Assembly: GCF_052857255.1 (NCBI RefSeq)
Contig: NC_135505.1
Coordinates: 47,022,507-47,086,506 of the forward strand
Length of the DNA stretch: 64,000 nt
Reading direction: 5' to 3'
Origin: Amblyomma americanum
Lineage: Eukaryota; Arthropoda; Arachnida; Ixodida; Ixodidae
This document shows, in pieces, positions 12,401 to 21,733 of this stretch (its first letter is position 1; every line of letters begins with the position of its first letter). The notes beneath the pieces were generated by a model. That model did not search any database and had not been told where the DNA came from. It worked only from the letters and a program-made list of their open reading frames with translations. The translations under genes were made by a program, and so were the position numbers.

Positions 12401-15400
12401 AAATTTTAGGCACTAAGATTACATCTGCACTCGCAGGTAAATGGAGAACGTCCACCGTGCCATATCTTCATGCTGTGCATATAAACAGCTCGACCTGAGT
12501 GGATGAGAACAAAGGGCCAACAATTGTTGCCCCTCCAGCCACTCCATTAGATGGTTGATGTGGTTTAACATCCTAAAGCGACTCAGGCTATGAGGGATGC
12601 TGCGGAGGAGGGCTCTGGATAATTTCGACCACCTGCAGTTCTTTAATGTGCACTGACATTGCCCAGTACACAGGCCTCTAGTATTTCACCTCCACCGAAA
12701 TTAGTCCGCCATGGCCGGGATCGAATGAATATCTTTCAGTTCAGCAGCTGGGCACCATAATCACTGAGCCACCGCCACCCCATTACATCGGAAAGGCGCA
12801 AACATTTCATCTTCGGAAACAGCACGCCATGTTACAACTATCGTTAGGACTGTTCCTCCTCCACCATTTTTCACACCATTTTTAACACTTGGGTCGTTTG
12901 TGGTGTATTTTTGCAGCTTCCAATTACATTGGTGCAACCCTCGTAAACAGCCCATGTATGATATTTGTATCACATAGAATACCCAGAATGAGGGTCACTG
13001 AGGAATTTTTGGCATCTGCATGCAATTCAATCCAAGTGTCTATGTACACCAGCCGTCAAAAGTTTATGGAACACAGTAAAAGAAAAAAAAAATGAACTCA
13101 ACACCATCTTTGCATGCAGCATATCTAGATGCATGCAGTCCAATTCTGAATGTACAAATTGCACACTGCCTTATAAAACAAGAAGCAATGAGCCCTGTAT
13201 GCGAAAAAATTAAATTTCTTCTCAAAAGTCGTTCTCCAATACTTAACGACATAGTTGTACATATTGAACATTACTGAAATGAAAATTTGCAAGTAGAAAA
13301 AAATAGGCAAAAAAAAGAATGCAGTGAGCAGCCTACAAGGCCTTCTATCAAAGCAACATTTTTGCAGCTGCAGTCAGCTTGCACTGCAAGTATGGAAGAC
13401 TTAGCTCGCAGAACTTCAAGCCAAAAGATGCTCCCCCCTTTATTTTTCTCTCTCAGTCACAAAAGCACAATAATGCTTTGCAAAGTGATGCTGACACAGG
13501 ACCACTGTCACAGCATGCCTCTAACATTAGAAGCTGCAAAACTGTAAATATATGCCCTCACATTCACGGAAACTCCATACAGTGGTGGAAGGCATTTGTT
13601 GGAGCCTATCTGTCCTAGAGAATTTATAGCTAGTCTTTCATTTCTGCACAGTCACTGCTGGCAAAAGACTGACACCAACTGGGAGAATGAACGTAACTGA
13701 ACAAAAAGCTGCTGGCTATTTGGAGCAGGTCAAAAGGTCACTCATTTTCATTTGGATGCATGTTGCAATGGAATTCAGAAATGCAATAGCCAAGAACTGT
13801 AATTCTGGGTTTATAACTCAATACAGGTAATCATAAAGCCATTATAGGGCTTTTAGTAAACAACCCATTTATGAAAATAAGAGTTTAGCAGCAAGGAGGT
13901 AACTGCAATCAGTGAACTCTAGAACTATTTTTGGATACTGAACATTTCAACAAGTCTGGAATGAGCGTAATGACAACAAGTCTGGAATGAGCGTAATGAA
14001 GGTTTCATAAATGAAAACATGTTGAAACGGCACGTGACCAGCATAAGTTTCCGGGAAAAAAAATTGCATGAACCTAAACAGTCCTGACAAACTTGAACCA
14101 CCATTAACAATTTCCACAGTGACTACTGCATAGCATTATTTGTATGGCTTTCTGCATGCTGTGGCATTTTGCACATTTTTTTTTGCCTATTTTGCGGGTA
14201 GCATGCAGGCATTCATGGTACAATTTTGTCACAAAACCATGAATGCACGGGTCAGATGGTTATCAACCTATAACAAAAGTTGGTTTAAAAACATTCTTGA
14301 CAAACATGGTAAAGAAAAGGAATCCAGATTTCCATACCATTATTACCATTTCTTGATGTGCCTTGCCTCTGGGTGCCTAATACCTCACTTCCCTGAATCA
14401 GTTCAGTACCCATCCATAGAAGCCTGATATGCCTTGCATCAGAAACAGTAATAATAGTAACCCAGGGTAAAAGGCTGCAAATGCAATGCTAAGGCACACA
14501 GTAAGGTGCACTACATGCCTTGTCATGCTGAAGGCGGCGCTTGATGATCTTGGAGCAACAGACATTGACGGCGCCCCGGATGTGGCATGTGTTGAACTCC
14601 AGAAAGGGCCGGCTGTCAATCACCAACACCTGCAACAGCCATGGCAGAAGACCATTTGGATACTCCACGCACAAAGCAGATTTTCCTCCAACAACATCAC
14701 TGCCAAGTGCTGAACATGTAGAACAGTGCCTTATGTTACCCCCACAGATAACACGGAACAACATCATTATACGCCAATGGTCCCAAGGAAATGGCTCAAT
14801 GTTGTAGCATCAACCAGATCGCGAGAAGTAGTTTAATTGCAGTACAGGTGGGGACTCACTGATTGTATAGTGTACGGGCATTCCCCGGCAAGGTGCTTGA
14901 CTTTCTCAGGCATGAAGTGTGTGGAAAAAGTGACACCTCGTCTCTGCTATAAAAACACCAATGCACCGCACACTCATATACAAGGCATTGCTTATGAATA
15001 AAATTGAGTTGCTAGTCAGCAGCTGCAACGTGCTCTCTCTGCTGTCCTCCACTATGCTGTTTGTGAAGCAGGTGCGAAGAGATCTGTTCAAGAATGTTTT
15101 CACTAAACAGGAAGTTACGACTGAAATGTGAGCACCAGCGATCAAGATCCGCACATCCTACAATGAAAGTGGACATCTGGCGGACGTCCCTGAGATCTCC
15201 ACCACCTTCACGTCAATGCTTACAAGATTGTAAGCACAAAATGAACAAAAAGACATGCCTCAAATAAAAGGCATTTTCAGTGCAATGGGTTAAATAGCAA
15301 AGGCTATAAGTAGGGCCCTACATTTTTGGCTTTTATTTTTTGCAAGAACTGGGTAGGTAAAATATGGGTCAACTTTTTTATGTAAATATGGGTAAATATC

Positions 15401-15634
15401 ACGGTATCGATTTGTATCCATACTAGATGGTGCCATTCTCAGTGTCCCTTTATGTCGTCTGTGTTTAAACTCTCGTTCTCTTTTCCTGCCCACAATTGTA
15501 CGCAAACTAACAGGCGAGCCACAAAGGCACCCACACAGATGAAGAGGAGCTAGTTAACTCACCCGTGCAGGGTCTGTACGCAACATGCCGGCCAGATGGG
15601 CGGCCCCCACCAAGGACACACGCTGGTCGGCCAT
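141..15634 (-). CDS. DUSP8/16-like: MAP-kinase phosphatase, DUSP8/DUSP16 class, 5' part of gene (4 exons, 3'-incomplete)
   Basis: Coding join on the minus strand: 15634-15563, 14629-14519, 8747-8579, 461-141, giving 224 residues plus one base. The phases agree at every junction. Residues about 5-135 form the rhodanese-like CH2 domain that binds MAP kinases; it includes VLVIDSRPFLEFN (from residue 25) and the basic kinase-interaction motif KRRLQ (54-58). Residues 144-147 (SQPC) precede the dual-specificity phosphatase domain, which starts around GPTRILPFLFLGS (152-164). Asp207 in IPVND is the expected general acid. The HCxxGxxR catalytic loop must lie in the next exon, outside the window. DUSP8/16 proteins dephosphorylate Thr and Tyr of JNK/p38 kinases; that role here is inferred from family. 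The start ATG has A at -3 and G at +4. Introns are 933, 5771 and 8117 bp and full of transposons. Confidence 0.9.
544..795 (-). mobile_element. tRNA-derived SINE, family C, copy 1
   Basis: On the minus strand the element starts near 795 with a tRNA-like head: an A-box-like stretch GTGGCCTAATAGTC, then a B box GGGTTCGATC near 735. It ends in a block complementary to GATGAATTTTTATG at 544-557. The same arrangement recurs at 34794-35035, which shows it is a dispersed family. It lies in DUSP intron 3, just upstream of exon 4. Terminal duplications are not clear here. Confidence 0.65.
1191..1204. repeat. Poly-C tract (14 bases)
   Basis: An uninterrupted run of 14 C follows a CT-rich stretch, just ahead of the 12-bp minisatellite. 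Confidence 0.95.
1230..1325. repeat. Minisatellite, 8 units of 12 bp
   Basis: Eight consecutive 12-mers vary around CACGTGACCAAC. The first three keep the E-box-like palindrome CACGTG; later units carry CTCGTG, CTTGTG or CTCATG. Because 12 is divisible by 3 the array is open in several frames and yields 4-residue repeats, but no gene context supports translation. Confidence 0.95.
1371..2506 (+). mobile_element. Decayed pogo/Tigger-like DNA transposon
   Basis: The left end reads TACAGTCGAACCCACTTATA, followed by repeated TTATAACG/ATAGCGAAC-type motifs typical of Tigger termini. The right end (2430-2506) in reverse complement reads GGTCGAGCCCACTTACCTG and again carries GTAACGAAA. Near 1980-2115 a broken frame gives GWDDFVGAYDNADV and MNDEVIVREV, resembling the acidic C-terminus of pogo-type transposases (LTDEDIV-like). 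No intact ORF remains. Confidence 0.5.
3439..3585 (+). repeat. 5' LTR
   Basis: This 147-bp copy starts TGTGATAAAG and ends CGATACAACA. It differs from the 3' LTR at three positions (G/A, G/A, T/A). The LTR is unusually short for a Ty3 element. Confidence 0.95.
3591..3608 (+). promoter_or_regulatory. Putative primer-binding site of the Ty3-like element
   Basis: TGGCGACGAGGATGCTGT starts 5 bases after the 5' LTR, with the TGG expected opposite a tRNA CCA end. I cannot name the tRNA. Confidence 0.5.
3649..7863 (+). pseudogene. gag-pol polyprotein gene of Ty3-like element, interrupted by three in-frame stops
   Basis: A single frame runs from the ATG at 3649 to the TAG at 7861. Gag ends with two zinc knuckles (about 4370-4475: CX2CX4HX6C, then canonical CX2CX4HX4C). 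Next come protease LIDTGSS (DTG at 4642-4650), reverse transcriptase with YIDD (about 5491-5502), RNase H (TTDASGYGLG near 5935) and integrase: an HHCC zinc region, then D-D-E in DIVGPF, SDHGPQF and LVERFNR. The tail is basic (RRSTRKKKRP). Stops fall inside the protease region (TAA 4699-4701), between the His pair and Cys pair of the integrase zinc region (TGA 6649-6651), and after the integrase core (TGA 7429-7431). No frameshift is seen, so the copy was disabled by point changes only. Confidence 0.92.
7894..8040 (+). repeat. 3' LTR
   Basis: This 147-bp copy lies right after the purine-rich AAGTGCGGCGGAAA and is followed by target duplication TAAAT at 8041-8045. Confidence 0.95.
8579..8747 (-). 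CDS. DUSP8/16-like: DUSP8/16-like coding exon 3 (rhodanese C-half)
   Basis: This exon has 169 nt (56 codons plus one base) and follows the acceptor GTGCAG|GTAAAC. It encodes VNVCELLPSDG..., EQVVVYDQGS and DDSFLAVLLAKL, ending in VSLLAG; the VVVYDQ and SFL.VLL.KL blocks are diagnostic of DUSP8/16. The donor is GCAG|GTAGGC at 8578. The last base G joins GT of exon 4 to restore the conserved LLAGG. Confidence 0.92.
9284..9521. mobile_element. MITE with perfect TIRs, Tc1/mariner-like termini
   Basis: The left arm 9284-9319 (CAGTACTCACGGATTGAAAT...GAGCGC) and the right arm 9486-9521 are perfect 36-bp reverse complements. TA flanks each side (9282-9283, 9522-9523), and CAGT ends plus a TA duplication suit Tc1/mariner. 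The 166-bp centre has no coding capacity. The perfect arms suggest recent activity. It lies in DUSP intron 2. Confidence 0.85.
9740..11308 (+). mobile_element. Penelope-like element (5'-truncated) flanked by inverted terminal copies
   Basis: Reverse transcriptase and GIY-YIG remnants (about 9921-11050) are bracketed by two 77-bp segments in inverted orientation: 9740-9816 (..AGCAAGGAAATGG..CCGAACTTACAACTG) and 11232-11308, its reverse complement with about 15-20 percent differences. Inverted pseudo-LTR ends are a known habit of Penelope elements. The element is in DUSP intron 2, antisense to the gene. Confidence 0.8.
9921..11050 (+). pseudogene. Penelope-type reverse transcriptase plus GIY-YIG endonuclease remnant
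   Basis: From 9921 one frame gives STFSIDLKDMQYSLPHDAL, RVCIGSCIAPLLSDLMLA and FVDDCSIIF (the YVDD-type catalytic box), then QLQFLEARLFL up to a stop at 10430. In another frame from about 10440 it continues with FLSYSYAHPKVVKGRVAVTA and ALNRSCPH, as in Penelope proteins. Near 10870-10935 a broken frame gives VGQTGRCVNDRLREHAGD, the GIY-YIG endonuclease core. At least two frameshifts and several stops make it non-functional. Confidence 0.8.
11309..12552. other. DUSP intron 2 segment, no recognised feature
   Basis: AT-rich intronic DNA between the Penelope-like element and a SINE. I see no ORF with recognisable content and no clear repeat structure. Confidence 0.5.
12553..12782 (-). mobile_element. 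tRNA-derived SINE, family A (diverged copy)
   Basis: On the minus strand the tRNA-like head is at 12782-12715 (GGTGGCTCAGTGATTATGG, with a damaged B box GATCCCGG). The family core follows (CAGTGCACATTAAAGAACTG.. GGTCGAAATTATCC) and the tail GATGTTAAACCACATC. It is more diverged than other copies in the window, so probably older. Confidence 0.8.
12783..14518. other. DUSP intron 2 segment with a 26-bp tandem duplication
   Basis: Mostly AT-rich DNA without recognised coding content. A 26-bp unit starting CAACAAGTCTGGAATG occurs twice in direct tandem at 13948-13973 and 13974-13999, identical in both. Confidence 0.6.
14513..14519 (-). promoter_or_regulatory. GC-type splice donor of DUSP8/16-like intron 2
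   Basis: The minus strand reads AAG|GCATGT at the end of exon 2. The nearest GT (4 bases on) would break the reading frame relative to exon 3, while the GC site gives an exact protein match across the junction. The matching acceptor is CAG at 8750-8748, making a GC-AG intron of 5771 bp. Confidence 0.7.
14519..14629 (-). CDS. DUSP8/16-like: DUSP8/16-like coding exon 2 (rhodanese N-half and kinase-interaction motif)
   Basis: This exon has 37 codons from GTG (after the acceptor CTGTTGCAG|) to AAG. It encodes VLVIDSRPFLEFNTCHIRG then AVNVCCSKIIKRRLQHDK, closely resembling the DUSP8/16 CH2 domain including the KRRLQ docking motif. The following bases are GCATGT, so the donor is GC rather than GT. 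Joining at this site reproduces the family's DKV junction exactly with the next exon. Confidence 0.9.
15563..15634 (-). CDS. DUSP8/16-like: DUSP8/16-like coding exon 1 (24 codons, start codon)
   Basis: The ATG at 15634-15632 opens 24 codons (MADQRVSLVG...TDPAR), followed by a consensus donor CGG|GTGAGT at 15562. Length and pattern match the short leader before the V-L-V/L-I-D-S-R strand in DUSP8/16 proteins, and phase 0 fits the next exon. Two upstream ATGs (15737 and 15689) are in one frame, different from this one, and would form an overlapping uORF if transcription starts that far upstream. No TATA box is obvious upstream. Confidence 0.8.
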
Positions 15635-18324
15635 GTTTTCGCCTCCCTCTGCTCAAGCGGCCACCGCCAGGCACCGCCCACCGCACCATCGTGTCCGCCT
15701 GCGAGCGTCCGCCACAGGGTTGGTCAGCCGCGGTCATCTCTCACTCAAGCAAAAATATCCACGGATAATATATATGCGCCACAATGAGTAAGATATCAGA
15801 TGGCCTGCTTTGAAAGCAGGAACTTTCACTGCAGCCATTCCTTTTCCCAGGATGCCAAGGACAGACTGACAGGTGACTATATCCCAGCTGTCACTCCACG
15901 AGCAAATTTTCATGACCTGGTGCCATATGGTCCGGCGGGCACACTGCGTGCTCAGCCCCACATGTGACACATCAGGCAGATGGTGCTAAATCTTGCATCT
16001 ATGATTTGTGCTGAAAAGAAAGAGGGAGCTAAGGGAAGCTGCTGGGATCGCTCACATGCATGCAAAGTACTTCACGCCCGAATAGAGAACCACGATATAT
16101 CAAAATATTGATTGCATCTAACAGTCAAAAAATCCCCTCGAAAATCACACATAGCTTTACAGCATTACTGTTCCAGTGTATCGAATCGATGTTCAACGGA
16201 GCATTCAATAAATCGAACGGCGCACCGAGCTTCTGCAAGTGGCGCTTCTAATGGCGCACTTCGGTCACTTTTCGCGCGCGAATCTGAGACGCTGCGGAAG
16301 CCAACTGTACCTCGATTTTATTGGCACTATTCCTTTTACACTGTACTGGTAAGACGATGTCTTATGAAAAGCAGCAACTTATTACAAAGCACTTTGGTTA
16401 GGCCCAGCAACGCCTATCGAGCCGTATGCTGCCAAGCACGCCGGTGGCCGGCACAATGCTGCAAGCGCATCGCAATGAAAGGTTCCCTGAAAAGGGTGTT
16501 AGATTGTCTACAAAGTGATCGAATTATGTAGACTACAAGCCGACAGTCGTTCATGGGGCGTACAAGCCCTCAAAAGCGAGCTGATAATTTTACAATAGAA
16601 TTTTTAAAACTGCTGCTTCCGCGACCAGCGGCGACCTGCTGTGCTGGACTTTCGCACGAATCCGCGCTCGTTATGCAATGTAGCGCTCGTTACGTCAGCA
16701 GTGGACTGCTAGCATTGGTTCGCGCGCGTCGGCAGCCGGCGGAAGGGGGCAGTGCGAGGGGGCGGCGGAGGAGCGAAGAGAGGAGGGGGAAAGGCGCGAA
16801 GACGTGGAAATTCAAATTTTGTCTGCCGATAACTAAGCTTCCACAAAACTCATCTAAAAAATTGTTGCTGCAGGATATTTGCGAAGCGGCGTCGTTTAGC
16901 ATCCCAGGCACATCGCATCCCGTTTCACAGCCCCTTTAAGCGTGGGTAGAGCAATGTATACGGAGTGTTGCAGTTTGATGGACGTCGCTTTGCGCTCCCC
17001 GCAGACGCCCGATTTTCGAACGGCGCGAGCAACGGCCCAAATTTATTGAGCCACAGCGGCGAGGGTAATCCCGTTTCCTAAATTCTAAAAACTGATGCGG
17101 TAATTACAAACGGCCGGCTACAAGTTTGTAATTGGAACCAGACGCCTATTTATGGGTGCAGCAGAGTCCAGACAGGAAACGGTCCTGAGCCCTCATTCCG
17201 TGCAGTGGCCTCTGCAGCACCTTGCGCACCCTCTCCAACTTCCCCTTTTCACTACCGTTCGCCCCTCAGCACCGCAAGCACGAACTATGAACAACCCACA
17301 CCCCACAGCACCGGAGACAAAGGACCCACTCCCCTTTCCTGCCCAGCTTCTGTTGAGATAAGCGGATTGTAGAAAAGAGCCAGACTTCCGCCGGGCTTTC
17401 TGGACCCAAAGATGGCGGCCGTTGTACGGTGACACAGAAAACAATATATTCTTAAAAATTAGTGGCGGGCTTCCTTGAAACACCTCGTGCATGGACCATA
17501 TGCACGCTTTTCAAGGCCACCTGCAGGAAATAGAAGGCAGGAAAGGAAACTGTATACGCAAGCCACGCTTCTCTCCGGCATGTCGTCAAAAGAAGAACTG
17601 CCTGACATTCGCCGTTCCCAAAAGCGAAGCAGAATAGTGACAGGTGTATTTCACACGCACGTTGTCAATCCGTGGCGAATGGGCGGTGCGCATATAGGGC
17701 ACCATTTTTCTCCCTTTGTGCAACCCTTCCAAACATGTCAGTACGATATGATCCGCGCGAGCACAGGCGGCAAGAACGACCGCCGAGGACAACTGCATCA
17801 AATTATTTTTCTCGATAAGAACTGATCCTTTGATTCTTTGTGGCTATGGTGGCGTTAGCAAAGGACGTATTCAGTGGCGAAAAAATCGGATTTTGAAATC
17901 TCGCCTCTAGCCGATTCACACTCGTGACGCACATTAACGAAAAATATGGGTTGCCAACCGTTTTGAAGTGAATGGCGGCATAGCGTATACACTCTGGGAT
18001 TCGGACGAGAATTTCGCTACAGAAGCACGCATTTTACTTGCGAAACCGGCCGCTGATTGCGCCACCTGTATTTACTTTTTTTTTGGCGGCGGGGGGGGGG
18101 GGGGGTACTTTCTAGTTAAGCTCTTTTCGGTGGCAGCTAGTGGTCTGCTCGTAATTAGAAATTGTGCACCGTACCGATGGAATAACACCATCTGCCGGGC
18201 TAGTTGCCGATGGAAGTCGACTCCTATTTACCCTCACTGTGCTTTTAGTAATTACGATAATAAGGCTTGGAAGAAACGAAAAACGCACAGTAAATGTCTC
18301 AAAAGTCACGGTGGACACCTCAAC
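15635..18324. other. Upstream region of the DUSP gene; no firm feature
   Basis: This is the 5' flank of the minus-strand phosphatase gene. The part from about 15640 to 15730 is GC-rich and may be 5' UTR; 16250-17450 is also CpG-rich, but I see no decisive promoter element. A lone GCCCCTTTAA terminus-like motif is at 16930. A segment at 17030-17150 resembles one arm of the fold-back element at 53930-54565 (GAGCCACAGCGGCGAGGGTA). A G-run lies near 18090. Confidence 0.45.
17030..17150. repeat. Dispersed repeat related to one arm of the 54-kb fold-back element
   Basis: CCAAATTTATTGAGCCACAG, CGGCGAGGGTAA and AAAAACTGATG in this order match 54282-54355 (CCAAAATTTGTTAGGCCACAG, CGCCGAGGGTAA, AAAAACTCATA). 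Only one arm is visible here. Confidence 0.5.
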
Positions 18325-18478
18325 CACGCCCTTATTAGTGGAGCGATGAAGGAGAGCAGGAGAAGGAAGGGAGAAATAGGCGCCGTAGTGGAGGACTCCG
18401 GATTAATTTCGAGCACCGGGGGTCTTTAATCTGTCCTGACATCGCACAGCACGCGGGCGCCTTTCGCATTTCGGCAAC
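18325..18478 (-). mobile_element. SINE family B fragment
   Basis: It contains GGCGCCGTAGTGGAGGACTC, ATTAATTTCGAGCACCGG, GTCTTTAAT and ACATCGCACAGCACGCGGGC, matching the family core, but it lacks the tRNA head. A full copy lies 125 bp to the right in the same orientation. Confidence 0.75.
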
Positions 18479-18603
18479 ATATCTAGATATGACAGTCGCC
18501 GAGGTGATTCGAAGCCATGTTCTTGGGCTCAACTGTCGAACGCGACGGCGGGTGCGCTGCCTCCGCGGTTAAATTCAGCGCTTTGAAAGCAAATGGGGAT
18601 ATT

Positions 18604-18897
18604 AATTGGTCTTTGGGGAAAGCAAATGGCGCAATATGTCTCGTATATCGTTGGACACCTGAACCGCGCAGTAAGGGAACGGATAAAGGAGGGAGTGAAA
18701 GAAGAAAGAGGTGCCGTAGTGGAGGACTCCGGAATAATTTCGACCCCCTGGGGATCTTTAACGTGCACCGACATCGCACAGCACACGGGCGCCTTTGCGT
18801 TTTGCCTCCATAAAAACGCAGCCGCCGCGGTCGGGCTCGAACCCGGGAACACCGGATCAGTAGCCGAGCGCTCTAACCACTGAGCCACCGCCGCGGG
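18604..18897 (-). mobile_element. SINE family B, near full length with tRNA head
   Basis: On the minus strand it starts with CCGCGGCGGTGGCTCAGTGG (A box), then the B box GGGTTCGAGCCC. The shared core with GCACGTTAAAGATCCCCAGG follows, then the B-type tail ending in CCCCAAAGACCAATTAAT. It is the best-preserved minus copy in the window. Confidence 0.9.
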
Positions 18898-19082
18898 TGG
18901 GACGTTTTCGCAAGATGAAACTGAACCGCATAAGCAAAAACCTTTCGCCGTGACACTCATTCCAACACAATTGGAGCGTTTCTTTCGAACACACACAAAC
19001 GCGCCCTTTCCAAACGCTTTGCCCAGTGTTTCGGAATAGCCTCGGCGATATTGCGCCGACGCAAATGTAGCTTCCGCAACAT

Positions 19083-19470
19083 GGATGGATGGAAGGTAGG
19101 AGCGTCCCCAACAGGGTGGTGGCAGTTGCCACCATGATCGCTTTTATTTCTTTATTTGTGTTTAACTGTGACGTAAGTTAATAAAATTCGCCATATTTTT
19201 TAAATACGTCTTCCTACACTTTTAACCTTATGTCTCCTCTCTGCTTTTCAGCCCCCAATCTTCCAATCTCTTTTGATAATTTCCACCGCAGATCTATTTA
19301 CATATGAATATTGCTGTCGCTAAACCCCAGGGCCTCAGGAAGAGTGGCTGTGCCTGAATCGACATCGGGATGGATACCATCACATTTGAGTATGACATGT
19401 TCAATTGTTTCTACAGATTTACCACACGCACCGCATGTGTCATCTTGTTCGTTAAATTCCTGTTAGCGGA
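19083..19470 (-). mobile_element. Non-LTR retrotransposon 3' end (C-terminal zinc motif, 3' UTR, CATC tail)
   Basis: On the minus strand, 19450-19300 reads DDTCGACGKSVETIEHVILKC, then TLPEALGFSDSNIHM and a stop. The CX2C...HX4C motif is typical of ORF2 C-termini of I/R1/Jockey-like non-LTR elements. The 3' UTR runs to a CCATCCATCCATG tail at about 19083. It is strongly 5'-truncated. Confidence 0.65.
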
Positions 19471-20341
19471 CGGATGCCGCACTTTGCATATCGCCCCGAG
19501 AACAGCCAGCCCATATCTGCACCTCCACCAGGCGCAACCGAAACCCCAAACACGCCCATGGTCCATTCGAGTCACGGCCTCATCGGACCATGGACCAACC
19601 GCCGCAAAGCACGTGCTGTCTGCAGCTGCCCAGCGGTCATCCACGCCTTTGCAACCGATCGCTGCAAGCGCCGTCGGAAGCGGGCAATAAGTGGGCACAG
19701 CCAACGGTGATCCCCTTTCCCAGCTGAGACCGCACGCAAGCTGGGGCGGTGGTCCCGATAAGCGACGGCTGTCTGGTCCCTCGACGAGCCCGCGTCAAGT
19801 AGGCGCTATATACAAAGGAGATTGCCTCGGAAACGCCGATAGGCGCGAAACAGCCTCAAGTGGCGAGATAGGGCGACTGATGAGAGGGTGACTCATGCTC
19901 GGACCAGGTGGCGACTCCATGCAGCGAGCTGCTGATATCCAGCATGTGTGGCGCTTGGGCACGCCGCTTTCGCGGTGAATATATCTTTTTTGCCTAAAGC
20001 TATAAAAACGTTGTAAATTATAATATAGCGTGAGTTAAAATTTGCGAACACAATTCGCTTGCGAGCAAGGTTTATACGAAGTGATTTCGGTTTCTCACCG
20101 TTCAACAGCACGTGTGCGGACGCGCCGCCTCCTACGGTGCACATCTCGAAGTAAACAGTGGCGCCTAAACGCCCCCTCAGTTGGCGGCCGACCAGAGTCA
20201 ACTTAGCGAGGCTCATTGATGTCTGCGCCAGCATCGTCGAAGGACACTGGGGTCGAAGGTCACTCTCTACCAACCGAAAGTATGTGTCACAGAAACCACG
20301 CTATCAGAAGAAAAAAAAAAACATCTTGAATGGGTTCAACA

Positions 20342-20440
20342 AAGGCGCCCGTGTGCTGTGCGATGTCAGTGCACGTTAAAAATCCCCAGATGGTCGAAGA
20401 TATTCCGGAGTCATCCACGAGAAGGAAGACTCCTACCGGG
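20342..20440 (+). mobile_element. SINE core fragment (plus orientation)
   Basis: AAAGGCGCCCGTGTGCTGTG, CGATGTCAGTGCACGTTAAA, AATCCCCAGATGGTCGAAGA and TATTCCGGAGTC match the family B core; head and tail are missing. Confidence 0.75.
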
Positions 20441-20476
20441 CTTTTAATTTCTTGATAACCAATCATTCATTGAATA

Positions 20477-20705
20477 GTTTATGGTGGTTTTAACCTCCCA
20501 AAGCAACTCAGGCTATGAGGGACGCCGTAGTGAAGGAATCCGGAAATTTCGACCACCCAGGGGTCTTTAACGTGCACTGACATTGCACAGTACACGGGCC
20601 TCTAGCATTTCGCCTCCATGGAAATTCGACCGCCGCGGCCATGGTCGAACCCGCGTCCTTCGGGTCAGCAGCCGAGCGCCATAACCACTGAGCCACCGCG
20701 ACCCA
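20477..20705 (-). mobile_element. SINE family A, full length
   Basis: The head at 20705-20640 has GTGGCTCAGTGGTTATGGCG and the B box GGTTCGACC. The core has TGCACGTTAAAGACCCC, and the tail has CATAGCCTGAGTTGCTTTGG then AGGTTAAAACCACC. Flanks 20464-20475 (CATTCATTGAAT) and 20704-20721 (CATTCATTCGTTGAAT) may be an imperfect target duplication. Confidence 0.9.
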
Positions 20706-21733
20706 TTCATTCGTTGAATGAGTTGCACGCAGTACTCCGCTGTGGCTGCATCCGCGTCACTGAAGACGACACCGAGGAAAATGTCGACATGCCGTCTGTA
20801 AAAAATGACGCGGCTTTTGTTGGACAACGTTCGCTGCTCAAAGCGACAGTTCGAGAGGGCGCGCAGCTCGCGCGGTTGTTGGAAAAAGCGCCCGTTTCGC
20901 CGCTCGGATAACAGTCAAGTACGAGCGACACGGCCGCTGTTCTGCTCTATCTGCACACAGACGCGTGACTGCAAAATTGTATAGGCCACGCGATGCGCTC
21001 GTGCACAGGGGTGCACATATCCGTCAGCAGCAGTATCGGTTTGGTCAGGCCACTGCACGTGATCATAGTCGAAAACCAGTTTAAAAGTACAAGAAGTAAT
21101 AAGGACAGTATAGTCAAATCAACCCTGCAAGTTGCTAATGCGGAAGCATTACTCGTCTCTACGAGAAAATCCAGCGGCGTGTGTGTATGTGCGCTCGCAC
21201 ATGGTACAGAAAATCCCAGCGATGGCGAAAATAGGGTGGCATCACCAAACGGCCGCATGACGCACGCAGAAAGCCGAGCACCGCCACTTCAGACAATCCT
21301 ATACATGTCCTTCTATATATATACTATACCCGCCACAGGCTGATGTCCATTCGGCGCAAGTTTTCCTGACATTCGGATTGAAATTATGACGCATCCGTTT
21401 GTCATATGTTCCGAGTGGTGTTATAGCATTTCTCCTTGCATATATAGCTTGCATACATCAGTCAAGTTGTAGGCTAGCTTGCGACGGGGATTTGAACCGA
21501 CGACATATTCCCATTCAATTGTATGCCTTCCCAGGCTTTCGCATCAAAACTGATGTAACCGTTCGTCGTACTGTGCTCCAGGTGGTGCCATACGCGAGCG
21601 GGTGTATGCGGGTGGTGTCGCACATGGAAGAAAAAAAAAACTCATCCATCGCCTGAAATTGACTCAGTTCTCAAACCACAAGCAAGCGTCTACACCTTGT
21701 GTCCACGACATGCTTTCGCAACCCCACACATAT

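Noticed and set aside
21478..21560. tRNA-like GGTTCAAATCCCC motif on the minus strand
   Set aside because: Only a B-box-like motif is visible; no A box or cloverleaf, and no second copy recognised.
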